DNA from: Elusimicrobia bacterium HGW-Elusimicrobia-1
Lineage (GTDB): Bacteria; Elusimicrobiota; Endomicrobiia; PHAN01
Assembly (NCBI GenBank): GCA_002841695.1
Contig: PHAN01000001.1
Coordinates: 1 to 64,000, forward strand
DNA: 64,000 nucleotides
Direction of reading: 5' to 3'
Numbering within the stretch: the first letter of the stretch is position 1; each line of letters begins with the position of its first letter. This document shows positions 15,884-24,438 of this stretch, in pieces. Both the position numbers and the translations under genes were made by a program. A model generated the notes under the pieces. That model was not told the DNA's origin. It did not search any database and saw only the letters and a list, made by a program, of their open reading frames with translations.

Positions 15884-17073
15884 ACATAACCGCCAAAGAC
15901 GACAAATATCTGCTGAACGTGTACAAAAAAGCCCCGCTCACGCTTAAACGCGCCGCAGGCAAGTACATTTACGACGACAAAGGCCGACGCTATCTGGATT
16001 TCTTTTCGGGCTTGAGCGTTTGCAATTTCGGCCACGCGCCCCCTAAAATCGTGGCGGCCGTCAAAAAACAGTCCGGCAGGTATCTGCACGTGTCAAATCT
16101 TTATCACACGGATACGCAGGCGAACCTGGCCGAGAAACTGTCCCGACTTGCTTTTCCGGGAGCCGTATTTTTCTCAAACTCAGGCGCCGAAGCCAACGAG
16201 TGCGCCATAAAACTTGCCCGCAAATGGGGAGTTCCGTCGGGGAAATATGAAATAATAACTTTTCAAAACTCGTTTCACGGACGCACGCTTGCGACCATCG
16301 CGGCCACCGGCCAGGTTAAGTTTCAAAAGGGCTTCGAGCCGATGCCTCGCGGGTTCCGTTACGCGCGGTTCAACGATTTGTCGTCGGTAAAAAAACTCCT
16401 GTCGCGCCGCACAGCGGCCATAATGGTCGAGCCCGTTCAGGGCGAAGGCGGTGTGATTCCGGCGTCTGAAAAATTCCTCAAAGGCCTCGCGCAAATCTGC
16501 CGCCGAAAAAAAATATTGTTGATTTTCGACGAGATACAAACGGGTATAGGCCGCTGCGGCGCTGCCTTTGCCTTTCAGTCCTACGGCGTCCGTCCCGATA
16601 TCCTCACGCTTGCGAAGGCACTCGGAGGCGGGTTGCCGCTCGGCGCCACGCTGGTCTCCCGTAAACTCCCGGAAGTGCTCGTTCCGGGCGATCACGGCTC
16701 GACATTCGGAGGAAACCCCGTTTCCTGCGCGGCGTCTTTGGCGGCGCTTTCGATGCTCGACGCGCGATTGCTCAAAAACGTTCGCGATACCGGAAAATAT
16801 TTCGCCGGACGGCTCATTCAACTCCGTGAAAAATATCCGGATGTCATAAAAGAAGTCCGGGGCTTGGGGCTTATGGTCGGCGCTGAACTTTTTGTGACGG
16901 GCAAAGGCATTGTCGACGAATGTCTTAATCGCGGACTTCTTATTAACTGCACTCAGGATAAGGTTCTGCGCTTTCTTCCGCCGCTTATTGTCGGCCGTAA
17001 AGATATAGACACCGCAACTCGCGTGCTCGACGAGGTTTTATCATCGCCCCGATGGACGTCTATAAAAAAATAA
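15880..17073 (+). CDS. argD: Acetylornithine aminotransferase
   Basis: PLP-dependent transfer of an amino group to N-acetylglutamate semialdehyde. YLDFFSGLSVCNFGH, FFSNSGAEANECAIKLAR, FHGRTLATIAATGQ, LLIFDEIQTGIGRCG, and the PLP lysine in LTLAKALGGGLPLGA are present, and the length (397 aa) is normal. Placement directly after argB supports ArgD over other class III transaminases. The 3' end overlaps the potassium-channel gene by 22 bases. Confidence 0.95.
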   Translation: MNITAKDDKYLLNVYKKAPLTLKRAAGKYIYDDKGRRYLDFFSGLSVCNFGHAPPKIVAAVKKQSGRYLHVSNLYHTDTQANLAEKLSRLAFPGAVFFSNSGAEANECAIKLARKWGVPSGKYEIITFQNSFHGRTLATIAATGQVKFQKGFEPMPRGFRYARFNDLSSVKKLLSRRTAAIMVEPVQGEGGVIPASEKFLKGLAQICRRKKILLIFDEIQTGIGRCGAAFAFQSYGVRPDILTLAKALGGGLPLGATLVSRKLPEVLVPGDHGSTFGGNPVSCAASLAALSMLDARLLKNVRDTGKYFAGRLIQLREKYPDVIKEVRGLGLMVGAELFVTGKGIVDECLNRGLLINCTQDKVLRFLPPLIVGRKDIDTATRVLDEVLSSPRWTSIKK

Positions 17074-18023
17074 TCAAAACCACTTTTATTCTGGTCACCG
17101 TGCTTATCGCGGGCACGTTCGGCTATATTATTATCGAGGGTTGGGGAGCTTTCGACGCGTTTTATATGACGGTTATAACACTGGCCACCGTCGGCTACGG
17201 CGAAACCCACCCGCTTTCATTCGCCGGCCGTGTATTTACGATTATTCTCATCCTTTCCGGAATCAGCATTCTTCTTTACGCCGTGTCGTCGATAACCTCG
17301 TTTTTTATAGAGGGTGAACTCAACAAGATATTCAGGAGAAAGAAAATGATTAAAGAGATATCGCGGCTCAAAAATCACTACGTAGTTTGCGGCGCGGGGA
17401 GAATCGGCGCCCATATCATCAAGGAGCTTCAGAAGACCGAAAGAGATTTTGTTATAGTCGACAGAAGCGACGACATCCTTGCGCGCTTCAACGGCGAGCT
17501 CATAGTAAAAGGGGACGTTACCGACGAGAAAGTGCTCGAAGAGGCCGGACTTTCCCGCGCGGACGGACTGTTCGCCGTGTTGCCGTCCGACGAGGATAAT
17601 ATTTTCCTGATAATCACCGCCCGTCAGGTAAATCCTCAGATAAAAATAGTCGCCAAGTCGGTCAACGATTCGTCCGTAAAAAAACTTCTTACGGCCGGCG
17701 CGTCCACGGTAGTGCAGCCCGGACTTATAGGCGGATTGAGAATGGTTTCCGAGATGGTGCGTCCCGCCGCGGTAAGTTTTCTTGATGTTATGCTGAAAGA
17801 AGGCAAGGGGGATTTAAGGGTCGAGGAGATAGAGGTCAAAAGTTCCGGCATTAAAAACCTTCCGTCGGATAAAATAAAAAAGACGGGCGCCTTGCTTATG
17901 GCGCTGGCCACCGACACCGCGCACGTTTTCAATCCTCCCGCGGATTCCGCCGTCTCCGCCGGCGACCGTCTGATAGTGATGGGCACGCCGTCGCAGTTGG
18001 AAGAAATCAAAAAATCGGTTTAG
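17052..18023 (+). CDS. Potassium channel with TrkA-N (RCK) domain
   Basis: Tetrameric K+ channel of the two-transmembrane type gated through a cytosolic RCK domain. TM1 is IIKTTFILVTVLIAGTFGY, then the pore helix and selectivity filter ATVGYGE (residues ~47-54), then TM2 ILILSGISILLYAVSSI. The Rossmann fold VVCGAGRIGAHIIKEL starts near residue 113, with a TrkA-C-like end (…SAVSAGDRLIVMG…). The overall plan resembles MthK. It begins inside the argD 3' end, so it is part of that transcript. The gating ligand is unknown. Confidence 0.93.
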   Translation: MDVYKKIIKTTFILVTVLIAGTFGYIIIEGWGAFDAFYMTVITLATVGYGETHPLSFAGRVFTIILILSGISILLYAVSSITSFFIEGELNKIFRRKKMIKEISRLKNHYVVCGAGRIGAHIIKELQKTERDFVIVDRSDDILARFNGELIVKGDVTDEKVLEEAGLSRADGLFAVLPSDEDNIFLIITARQVNPQIKIVAKSVNDSSVKKLLTAGASTVVQPGLIGGLRMVSEMVRPAAVSFLDVMLKEGKGDLRVEEIEVKSSGIKNLPSDKIKKTGALLMALATDTAHVFNPPADSAVSAGDRLIVMGTPSQLEEIKKSV

Positions 18024-18110
18024 TGAAGCATCAGTATTTGACGGCCGTCTGAATCAGTTGATAGAATTGACCGCGGTGGGGGAACATAAGGCGGGGAAAA
18101 TGGGGGGATT

Positions 18111-18626
18111 ATGAAAGCGCTTGTTCCTAAGGAAGTCATCGAGAACAAAATCATTTTAATCCGCGGCAGGAAAGTTATTATGAGCGTGCATTTGGCCAAG
18201 CTTTATGAAGTGGAAACGAGGGCGTTGAATCAAGCGGTCAAAAGAAACGCGGACAGATTTCCGCAGGACTTTATGTTTCGACTTACAAACCGCGAGGCCC
18301 GCTATCTGGTATCACAAAGTGTGATACCACACGGAAAATATTTCGGAGGTTCCTTGCCGTATGCCTTTGCCGAGCAGGGTGTGGCGATGCTCTCGAGCTT
18401 ATTGAACAGCAAGCGCGCGGTTCAGGTTAATATCGCTATAATGAGAGCATTCGTGAAATTGCGCCGGATGTTGTCGTCACACAGGAAACTTGCGTCGCAA
18501 TTGGGGTTGCTTGAAAATAAAGTGGACAAACACGACGCCCAGATACGCGGAATATTCGACGCCATTCGCCGCCTAATGACGGTGCACGACGAACCGAAAA
18601 GGAAAAAGGTAGGTTTTCTGAAATAA
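18111..18626 (+). CDS. ORF6N domain protein
   Basis: The N-terminal ~90 residues match the ORF6N (KilA-N-related) DNA-binding domain: IENKIILIRGRKVIMSVHLAKLYEVETRALNQAVKRN…FPQDFMFRLT in outline, then GGSLPYAFAEQGVAMLSSLL. A helical C-terminus follows with LENKVDKHDAQIRGIFDAI. Such genes are common in phages and as orphan copies in bacterial chromosomes. A GGGGGG ribosome binding site precedes ATG 18111. It is not in an operon. Its exact function is unknown. Confidence 0.88.
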   Translation: MKALVPKEVIENKIILIRGRKVIMSVHLAKLYEVETRALNQAVKRNADRFPQDFMFRLTNREARYLVSQSVIPHGKYFGGSLPYAFAEQGVAMLSSLLNSKRAVQVNIAIMRAFVKLRRMLSSHRKLASQLGLLENKVDKHDAQIRGIFDAIRRLMTVHDEPKRKKVGFLK

Positions 18627-18729
18627 GTACTGTTGGGGGGATTAGAGGGCTTAGTAAGATATTTTTTTTCGGACAGATGTAATTGCATATGATTACCGAC
18701 TGTTTATAAACCGGCTTCCGCCAAACAAA

Positions 18730-18758
18730 AAAAGGCGCGACATTGAATCGCGCCTTTT
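18730..18758. terminator. Bidirectional terminator between ORF6N gene and leuB
   Basis: An 11-bp stem AAAAGGCGCGA/TCGCGCCTTTT (18730-18740 with 18748-18758) has a 7-nt loop. A and T runs on both sides allow termination in both directions. Confidence 0.85.
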
Positions 18759-18798
18759 CTATTTTGTGGGTTATACGACGGACTTTTCTTTTTGAGAG

Positions 18799-19860
18799 TT
18801 ACACCAGAGATGCGATGAAATCGCCCGCTTCCGTGGTCGACATTCCCATCTTTCCGGCCGCCAGCGACTTGATTTTTCCCGTCGATAAGGCCTTTATCAC
18901 CGCTCCCTCGACGGCCTTGCCGGCTTCTTTCTCGCCTATAAACTCCAGCAGCATCCCGCCCGCGCAAATGGCTGCCATGGGGTTTATCACGTTTTTGCCG
19001 GTGTATTTGGGAGCCGAGCCGCCTATCGGCTCGAACATTGAGGTGCCTTCGGGGTTGAGGTTGCCTCCGGCGGCTATGCCCATCCCGCCCTGGATCATCG
19101 CGCCCAGGTCGGTGATGATGTCGCCGAACATATTGTCGGTTACGATTACGTCGAACCACTCCGGATTCTTGACGAACCACATCGTGGTCGCGTCGACGTG
19201 CGCGTAGTCGGTCTTTACGTCGGGATATTCTTTGGCGACTTCGTTAAAAGTTCTTTCCCACATATCGAAAGCGTAAGTCAGAACATTCGTCTTGCCGCAA
19301 AGCGTGAGTTTTTTGCGCTTGTTCCGCTCGCGCGTATATTCAAAGGCGTATCTTATACAGCGCTCCGCGCCTTTGCGAGTGTTAATGGACGATTGAATGG
19401 CCACCTCGTCCTTAGTTCCTTTCTTTAAGAATCCGCCCGCTCCGACGTAAAGTCCTTCGGTGTTTTCGCGCACTACGACGAAATCAATGTCCTCGGGTTT
19501 CTTGTCCTTCAGAGGACAGTCCACGTTGGGATAAAGTTTTACGGGTCTTAAATTTACGTACTGGTCGAGCTCGAATCTCAGGCGCAGCAGCAGTCCCTTT
19601 TCAAGAATCCCGGGTTTTACGTCGGGATGACCTATGGCGCCCAGATAAATCGCCTTGAATTTCTTCAAATCTGCAAGCGCGGAATCGGGAAGTATTTCTC
19701 CGGTTTTTTTGTATCTCTCGCCGCCCAAATCAAAATTCGTTGTCTCGAGTTTGAAGCCGTATTTAGACGCGGCGGCTTTCAAAACTTTCATTCCTTCGGC
19801 CACGACCTCCGGCCCCGTCCCGTCTCCGCCCATAACGGCTATTTTGTGTGTTGTTGCCAC
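18799..19860 (-). CDS. leuB: 3-isopropylmalate dehydrogenase family (LeuB)
   Basis: Oxidative decarboxylation of 3-isopropylmalate to 2-ketoisocaproate with NAD. HKIAVMGGDGTGPEVVAEG, LLLRLRFELDQYVNLRPVKL, VVRENTEGLYVG, DMFGDIITDLGAMIQGGMG and GSAPKYTGKNVINP place it in the isocitrate/isopropylmalate dehydrogenase family. The leu operon context supports LeuB, although homoisocitrate or tartrate dehydrogenases look similar. The start is GTG (19860) with GGAG six bases upstream. It is the last leu gene, after pilZ. Confidence 0.88.
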   Translation of the reverse strand: MATTHKIAVMGGDGTGPEVVAEGMKVLKAAASKYGFKLETTNFDLGGERYKKTGEILPDSALADLKKFKAIYLGAIGHPDVKPGILEKGLLLRLRFELDQYVNLRPVKLYPNVDCPLKDKKPEDIDFVVVRENTEGLYVGAGGFLKKGTKDEVAIQSSINTRKGAERCIRYAFEYTRERNKRKKLTLCGKTNVLTYAFDMWERTFNEVAKEYPDVKTDYAHVDATTMWFVKNPEWFDVIVTDNMFGDIITDLGAMIQGGMGIAAGGNLNPEGTSMFEPIGGSAPKYTGKNVINPMAAICAGGMLLEFIGEKEAGKAVEGAVIKALSTGKIKSLAAGKMGMSTTEAGDFIASLV

Positions 19861-19874
19861 ATGCTCTCCTTGTT

Positions 19875-20028
19875 AAACGGCAGATTAGGAGTATAGTTTA
19901 GAGATTAGGATATTGGGAGATTAAGAAATTAGGGGGGATCTTTATAAATCCTAAATCTCCCGCTCGTAAATCTTTTAATCTTTTCCCCTAATCTCCCAAT
20001 CTCTTAATCTCCTAATCTCATCTTTTAC
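19875..20028. repeat. Imperfect inverted repeat built of TAATCTCC words
   Basis: Between pilZ and leuB, the left half carries GATTAGGA…TTGGGAGATTAAGAAATTAGGGG and the right half repeated CCCCTAATCTCCCAATCTC-type words, so the two halves are roughly complementary. It looks like a degenerate simple repeat that folds into a long hairpin. The pilZ stop lies at its right edge. Confidence 0.6.
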
Positions 20029-20359
20029 TTTCACACGGTCTCGTTTTTTTGACAAAATTGTCTATCTTCTCAAGCGTTTCCGGCAGCATTCCTATGAAGT
20101 GTACGCCGTAGAATTTCCGGCGTAATCTTTCTTCCGCCCGCACTATTTCGGCGGCGAGCACTATCAATTCTCCGTCGAGCATGAACTTAATAAGGGTCTT
20201 TTGGCCCACGACAAACGGCGTGTGCGACTCAAGACCCGCGCCGCCTTCGGAGATGTCGAAAATTTCGCCCACGCCGATGGTGGTGTCCTCGTCGCAGAGT
20301 TCGCTGAAAAACTGGCAGTTAATCCGCGGATATTTTCTTTTTTCTTCTTCTTGTGACAT
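20018..20359 (-). CDS. PilZ domain protein
   Basis: Small (113 aa) cyclic-di-GMP-binding PilZ protein. The N-terminal RKYPR (residues ~8-12) is the RxxxR loop, and DISEGGAGLES is the (D/N)xSxxG motif; IVRAEERLRRKFYGVHFIGM closes the barrel. It could act with the GAF/HD-GYP protein in the same window, but that is inference. It lies between leuD and leuB in the leu operon. The start codon sits in a sequence that, read in another frame, encodes a leuD-like C-terminus (see the repeat at 20319-20391). Confidence 0.88.
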   Translation of the reverse strand: MSQEEEKRKYPRINCQFFSELCDEDTTIGVGEIFDISEGGAGLESHTPFVVGQKTLIKFMLDGELIVLAAEIVRAEERLRRKFYGVHFIGMLPETLEKIDNFVKKTRPCESKR

Positions 20360-20391
20360 AAGATATCAACCCGTCCGACTTTATGATTTTA
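20319..20391. repeat. leuD-end/pilZ-start repeat, copy 3 (diverged)
   Basis: Read leftward, one frame gives a leuD-like tail (KIIKSDGLISYV…KKKISAD, stop) and another gives the PilZ start ([14 protein letters not shown]). It matches 21838-21904 and 24407-24471 but has a 9-bp insertion and several substitutions. Confidence 0.8.
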
Positions 20392-20416
20392 TAAAAATTT
20401 TACGTTAATTCGCTAT

Positions 20417-20813
20417 TTATTGCGGTAAATAAATTTCGCCCGTTATTTCTTCCTGATGTTCCTCGTCTTTTTTGTGTGCCGAGAGAGTTATTCTGGCCTC
20501 GTCCGTTCGTGTTATTCCGGCATTAAATCCTCCGATAACATCGGTGTTGCCGAAATTCACCCTGTAACTATTGTTTTCCTTCTGATAACCCCAATCGCTC
20601 GCAATTAATCATGCCACCTTCCACGGGGTATATGGTTTCGCCGTATTTTGCCTCATAATCTATGCCCTTATGGAACCATGAACCTCTTGATATATTTCTT
20701 GGGCCATAATCGGAAGTGATAGACCATGTCAAGGCAGGCAATGTCTGGGAAAAGATAATTTTATGGCAGATTATAAATAGAATAGTTAGCAAAATGCTTG
20801 ATACTTTCTTCAT
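20417..20813 (-). pseudogene. M23 peptidase relic with internal deletion
   Basis: The first ~70 codons (signal peptide, then ITSDYGPRNISRGSWFHKGIDYE) match the start of the intact peptidase at 21941-23485. They run straight into a second segment in another frame (DWGYQKENNSYRVNF…EEHQEEITGEIYLPQ, stop at 20417-20419) that matches its last ~60 residues. About 390 codons are missing and the frame is broken, so the product would stop after 81 aa. Only the first metal histidine/aspartate pair survives. It is the decayed second copy of the lipoprotein-peptidase cassette. Confidence 0.85.
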
Positions 20814-20823
20814 TTTTTGATGG

Positions 20824-21729
20824 TTACTTTTGCAAATGTTCTTTAAAATTTATCTCTGTAGTTTTATCTTCCTGATTCCATGGATTGTCTACCTGCGCAA
20901 TGCCCTCATTAGATATTTCAAAAACAACATATTTCTTCTCGGAATCCCAGAAAGTATTTTTCTTTAGGTCGTAAAAACGCGTAATGCCCCTTTCTCTATA
21001 GGGAGCGTATTGTAATGCTTGGCGGATATTTATACTTAGATATCTTCCGTCCGGTGAGATTTTTAAGAGATCGGGGGCACCTATTTCATATCCTTTGTTA
21101 TACTCTTCTACGGCAGGGAAAAGCAATATTTCATGCCCGTTTTTATCAAAAACGAATATTGTCTCCCTGCCTTCTGCCCCGTATTCCGCGCTTCCCGTTA
21201 ACATCGTTATAGATTCTCCGTTGTCGGAAATTAAGACCTGGTGGATGTCCTGTATACCCCTTCCTTCGCTGAATTCCTTTTCCCAGAGAATATTCCATGA
21301 GTTATCATAAAAAATAAATTTACCCGTAACCAGGCCTTCGGGAATAATCTCTTCTTTGTCGTTTTCGTCTATAATGGCTATATCAGTTTTATTGCTGATT
21401 ACACCGGCGAATTTTCCTGAGTTACTTACCACGGCATCTTTGGCAATCTCTTTTTTTATTTTATGTCTTTTTGTGTTTTCTTCCGACGGAAGCATCTTCT
21501 CTTCTTCAACGATTATCTCCGGCTTTAATGATATTTCTTTTAAGGTTTCGCCTCGTTCATTTATCACTTTGAGCGCGTTTTCTTCCTGTATTATTTTATT
21601 GCCTTCGGGGTTTATGGTAGGTTGGGTTGGCAAGATTTTTGATTTTGTGAAAATACTACAGCCCCAGAATTGGGCGGAGACAATTAATAACGCTGCTGCG
21701 GTTGTTATTTTTATCAGGTTGGTATTCAT
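20824..21729 (-). CDS. Lipoprotein, propeller-like repeats (cassette copy B)
   Basis: Signal peptide MNTNLIKITTAAALLIVSAQ with lipobox FWGC, so a lipoprotein of ~301 residues. The body contains repeated strand patterns such as VVSNSGKFAGVISNKTDIAIID, VLISDNGESITML, LKISPDGRYLSINI and FYDLKKNTFWDSEKK, resembling a beta-propeller. It is paralogous to the product of 23482-24438. It has its own start with AAGGGGG upstream. The gene directly precedes the broken peptidase copy. Its function is unknown; an envelope role is inferred from the signal peptide and the peptidase partner. Confidence 0.8.
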   Translation of the reverse strand: MNTNLIKITTAAALLIVSAQFWGCSIFTKSKILPTQPTINPEGNKIIQEENALKVINERGETLKEISLKPEIIVEEEKMLPSEENTKRHKIKKEIAKDAVVSNSGKFAGVISNKTDIAIIDENDKEEIIPEGLVTGKFIFYDNSWNILWEKEFSEGRGIQDIHQVLISDNGESITMLTGSAEYGAEGRETIFVFDKNGHEILLFPAVEEYNKGYEIGAPDLLKISPDGRYLSINIRQALQYAPYRERGITRFYDLKKNTFWDSEKKYVVFEISNEGIAQVDNPWNQEDKTTEINFKEHLQK

Positions 21730-21753
21730 AAGTCCCCCTTATTCTTGCGGCTG

Positions 21754-21869
21754 GTTATTTTGTCGGATAGATCGCGGATATTCTCAAAAGGGTTATCGCC
21801 GCGACGGCAGGTTTTTCAGGGAAGAAAAAAATCGAGCTTAATCCGCGGGTATTTTCTTTTTTCTGACAT
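21754..21869 (-). pseudogene. 5' fragment of a pilZ gene
   Basis: From ATG 21869 the frame reads [17 protein letters not shown] and then stops. After a frame shift, a PilZ-like segment continues (…CRRGDNPFENIRDLSDKI…). The fragment lies upstream of lipoprotein copy B and overlaps the second leuD-end repeat. It is evidence that the pilZ start was duplicated together with the cassette. Confidence 0.65.
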
Positions 21870-21904
21870 AAGAGATGAGTCCGCCGCTCCCTATTATTTT
21901 TTTA
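21838..21904. repeat. leuD-end/pilZ-start repeat, copy 2
   Basis: Differs from the genuine leuD 3' end (24407-24471) by one substitution over about 64 bases. It encodes the leuD tail ([19 protein letters not shown], stop) with no leuD body upstream. It sits just downstream of the intact M23 peptidase gene. Confidence 0.9.
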
Positions 21905-21940
21905 AGAAATATTTCGCAAGATTTCTTTTCTGTCTCCAAA

Positions 21941-23485
21941 TTATCGCTTCAAACAAATCTCACCCTTTATTTCCTTGTAGTGTTCTTCATCTTCTTCTAC
22001 GGTGTTAAAGGTTATGCGTTTATCATCTTTTTCTTTTATACCTACCTTAAAATGTTCAATGATAGTATTCGTACTGAAACTTATCGCATAACAATAGCCA
22101 TCATTTTCCTTCTGATATCTCCAATGGCTCATCGTTGTAATCTGAGGATATTCTTTTTCGTAGTCCTGCCCTTCACAAGCATCCCCGCAACCTTCCGGAT
22201 GATGATAGCAGATTTCTTTTCCGGAAATATTAACCTCACCCATAAAATCATTACCGTAACGGTTCAGATTTTCTGATTTTATTGCCACCTCTGTTATATG
22301 CTCAAGATGTTTTGTAAAAGCGCTGCCCGACGTGTTTCTTGTGCCGGCAATATTAAAAAGAGGTATATCTATCGTGTAAGCAATTTCTTTATAGACGATA
22401 CTTACCATAGCAGTCCACCGGTCATTAGTAGCGATGGTAAACTGGTTCGTTGCGCCTATAATCTCGTTGCCATTTATATCTGTGCCTTTTACTACAAGCA
22501 AGTGTTTGCCATCAGGCAAACCCAAAGAACTAAAATTCTGTAAAAATATAAACCTATCGTCGCCAAGCCCAAGCGGGCATATGCCCGTACTATTCCCATT
22601 AGATTCAATTATTGCCCCGATACTTTTATTTTCTTCCTTCATTCCGCCATAACAAAATGTATTATTCCCGCCCAGATGAATCGCTTGATTCGGGTACAGT
22701 CGCTTATAAATCAAAATATCCACTTTGTCTAAATCAAGCCCGCCCTGAGAATTTACCCTTATCCTGATGGGATAAGCGCTGTTTATTTTTTCTTTGGTAA
22801 AAACATAACCATCCGGCGGGCTTTCTATAGTCGCTCGCGGTAAACTATCGGGTGGATGTTGAACATGTAAAAGAGGATTATCCGCTCCATTTCTATACTC
22901 AAGATGGAGATGTGTTGAAACTCCCCCGGAATTGCCTACGGGCGCAATGGGTTCGGTGGAGGATACATTTGATTGAGTTTTTACACGTTCTCCATCGGTT
23001 CCTAACACATAATAGCCATCGGTATTGCGAACCCAATAATTTGCCCTTGGACATAATATTTTTATAGCTTTCTGTCCGGACCATAAAATTATTGCATTAG
23101 ATTGTCTTATATCGTTTGGATTATTTGGATTTACTAATGTGACATTCCTTAATTCCCAATTTCCTGAGATTACCGGCAAAGAACCTGAACCAGTAAATAT
23201 ATGTATATATTCCCAACTACCGTGACTGCCAGAAATTTCAATATCCCAACCACCCCCATACTCAATAAATCCGATAGTTCCACCTTCTACAGAAGGAATA
23301 TTCTCACCATACCCTCCACCATAATCTATCCCATAATGAAACCAAGAATCAGGTACGTTTCTTGGACCATAATCCGAAGTTATCGGCCACGGTGGGGCAG
23401 GCAATGTTTGGGCGATTATAGTTGTCCAACTACACAAATGGCAAATAATAACTAAAAATGATAACTTTATTATTCTGGGTTTCAT
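21941..23485 (-). CDS. Secreted M23-family (LytM) metallopeptidase
   Basis: A ~25-residue signal peptide (IIKLSFLVIICHLCSWTTIIAQ) is followed by a LytM domain with DYGPRNVPDSWFHYGIDYGGG (first His/Asp of the zinc site, residues ~37-55) and STHLHLEYRN (HxH, near 190). Zinc ligands are present, so it may cleave peptidoglycan cross-bridges or other glycine-containing peptides. An unusual ~100-residue segment lies between the two halves of the domain. The C-terminal ~310 residues are of unknown fold and hold paired cysteines (EGCGDACEG). The start overlaps the upstream lipoprotein stop (ATGA), so the two are coupled. Confidence 0.87.
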   Translation of the reverse strand: MKPRIIKLSFLVIICHLCSWTTIIAQTLPAPPWPITSDYGPRNVPDSWFHYGIDYGGGYGENIPSVEGGTIGFIEYGGGWDIEISGSHGSWEYIHIFTGSGSLPVISGNWELRNVTLVNPNNPNDIRQSNAIILWSGQKAIKILCPRANYWVRNTDGYYVLGTDGERVKTQSNVSSTEPIAPVGNSGGVSTHLHLEYRNGADNPLLHVQHPPDSLPRATIESPPDGYVFTKEKINSAYPIRIRVNSQGGLDLDKVDILIYKRLYPNQAIHLGGNNTFCYGGMKEENKSIGAIIESNGNSTGICPLGLGDDRFIFLQNFSSLGLPDGKHLLVVKGTDINGNEIIGATNQFTIATNDRWTAMVSIVYKEIAYTIDIPLFNIAGTRNTSGSAFTKHLEHITEVAIKSENLNRYGNDFMGEVNISGKEICYHHPEGCGDACEGQDYEKEYPQITTMSHWRYQKENDGYCYAISFSTNTIIEHFKVGIKEKDDKRITFNTVEEDEEHYKEIKGEICLKR

Positions 23486-24438
23486 TTCTCTAAATACTTT
23501 TTAAGGTCTATGGTGTCCACTCCTTTATTTGCGTCAAAATATCCGACTTTGGCCATTCCATCATTTTCGATATTTAAGACATCATATCGTTGGTTAGAAT
23601 CCCAAAAAGTATTTTTCTTTAGGTCATAAAACCATGTTATATATTTATCTGGCTGTTCTTTCAATATCAATTTAACTGTAACTGCTAAATAGCCACCACT
23701 AGGAGAAATTTTATCAATACTTCCAGCCCGAATATTTTTCTCATTTCCTTCAGACGGTATACTAAACAATTCGTTCCCATTTCTATCATATACATAAATT
23801 ATGTCCCTTAGATATGCGCCCTCTGTGGTATATGAAACACCTGTTGTATCCCGGGTTTTTATTGCCACCGCTTCTCCACTATCAGCAATTAGCGGTTCGG
23901 GAGATAAATAACTTATTCTTCCCTTAGGCAACTTCTTTTCCAATATAACTTTTCCGTCGGCATCCCAAATAGTAATTTTTCCTGTCGCTTTTCCTTCCCC
24001 TTGAAATGATATTTCTTCCCCGGGTTCATTATCGATTACCGCGACATCATGTTTATTGCTGACTATTCCTAAGAATCTTCCGTTTCTGCTTAATACGGCT
24101 CTTTTTATAATCTCCTTCTTTATTTTCAGGGTTTTTATGCTTCCTGTGTCGCCCCCGGTTTTTTCTTCTTCAAATATCGTTTCCGGTTTTAAGGATATCT
24201 CTTTTATTAATTTGCCGTCTTCGTCTATTATTTTAACGGTGTCGCTGCCTTCCTCCTGAATTATCCTGCTCCCTTCGCTTTTTGAAGTAGGTGGCAGTTG
24301 TTCACTGCCACCGCTTGTTTTGGTTTTGAATGTATCGCAACCAGTAAAGCCGGATATCATTGCCATAACTGCAATTAAGACAAGCGCAGGTATTTTTTTT
24401 ATGTCGTTAATCCGCGGGTATTTTCTTTTTTCTGACAT
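23482..24438 (-). CDS. Lipoprotein, propeller-like repeats (cassette copy A)
   Basis: A 318-residue paralogue of 20824-21729 with the same body (…VVKIIDEDGKLIKEISLKPE…, IKKEIIKRAVLSRNGRFLGIVSNKHDVAVID, WFYDLKKNTFWDSNQ). The N-terminus is odd. The first 11 residues [11 protein letters not shown] are those of a PilZ protein, followed by the hydrophobic signal segment PALVLIAVMAMISGFTGC with lipobox GFTGC. The start codon therefore derives from the leuD/pilZ overlap and lies inside leuD. Translation runs into the M23 peptidase gene by ATGA coupling. Function unknown; surface or periplasmic location inferred. Confidence 0.82.
   Translation of the reverse strand: MSEKRKYPRINDIKKIPALVLIAVMAMISGFTGCDTFKTKTSGGSEQLPPTSKSEGSRIIQEEGSDTVKIIDEDGKLIKEISLKPETIFEEEKTGGDTGSIKTLKIKKEIIKRAVLSRNGRFLGIVSNKHDVAVIDNEPGEEISFQGEGKATGKITIWDADGKVILEKKLPKGRISYLSPEPLIADSGEAVAIKTRDTTGVSYTTEGAYLRDIIYVYDRNGNELFSIPSEGNEKNIRAGSIDKISPSGGYLAVTVKLILKEQPDKYITWFYDLKKNTFWDSNQRYDVLNIENDGMAKVGYFDANKGVDTIDLKKYLEK

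Noticed and set aside
18799-19860. Isocitrate or homoisocitrate dehydrogenase
   Set aside because: Motifs fit the wider family, but leuA, leuC, leuD and ilvC on the same strand make isopropylmalate dehydrogenase the better call.
20824-24438. Phage lysis cassette or prophage
   Set aside because: No holin, structural or integrase genes; the duplication junctions come from leuD/pilZ.
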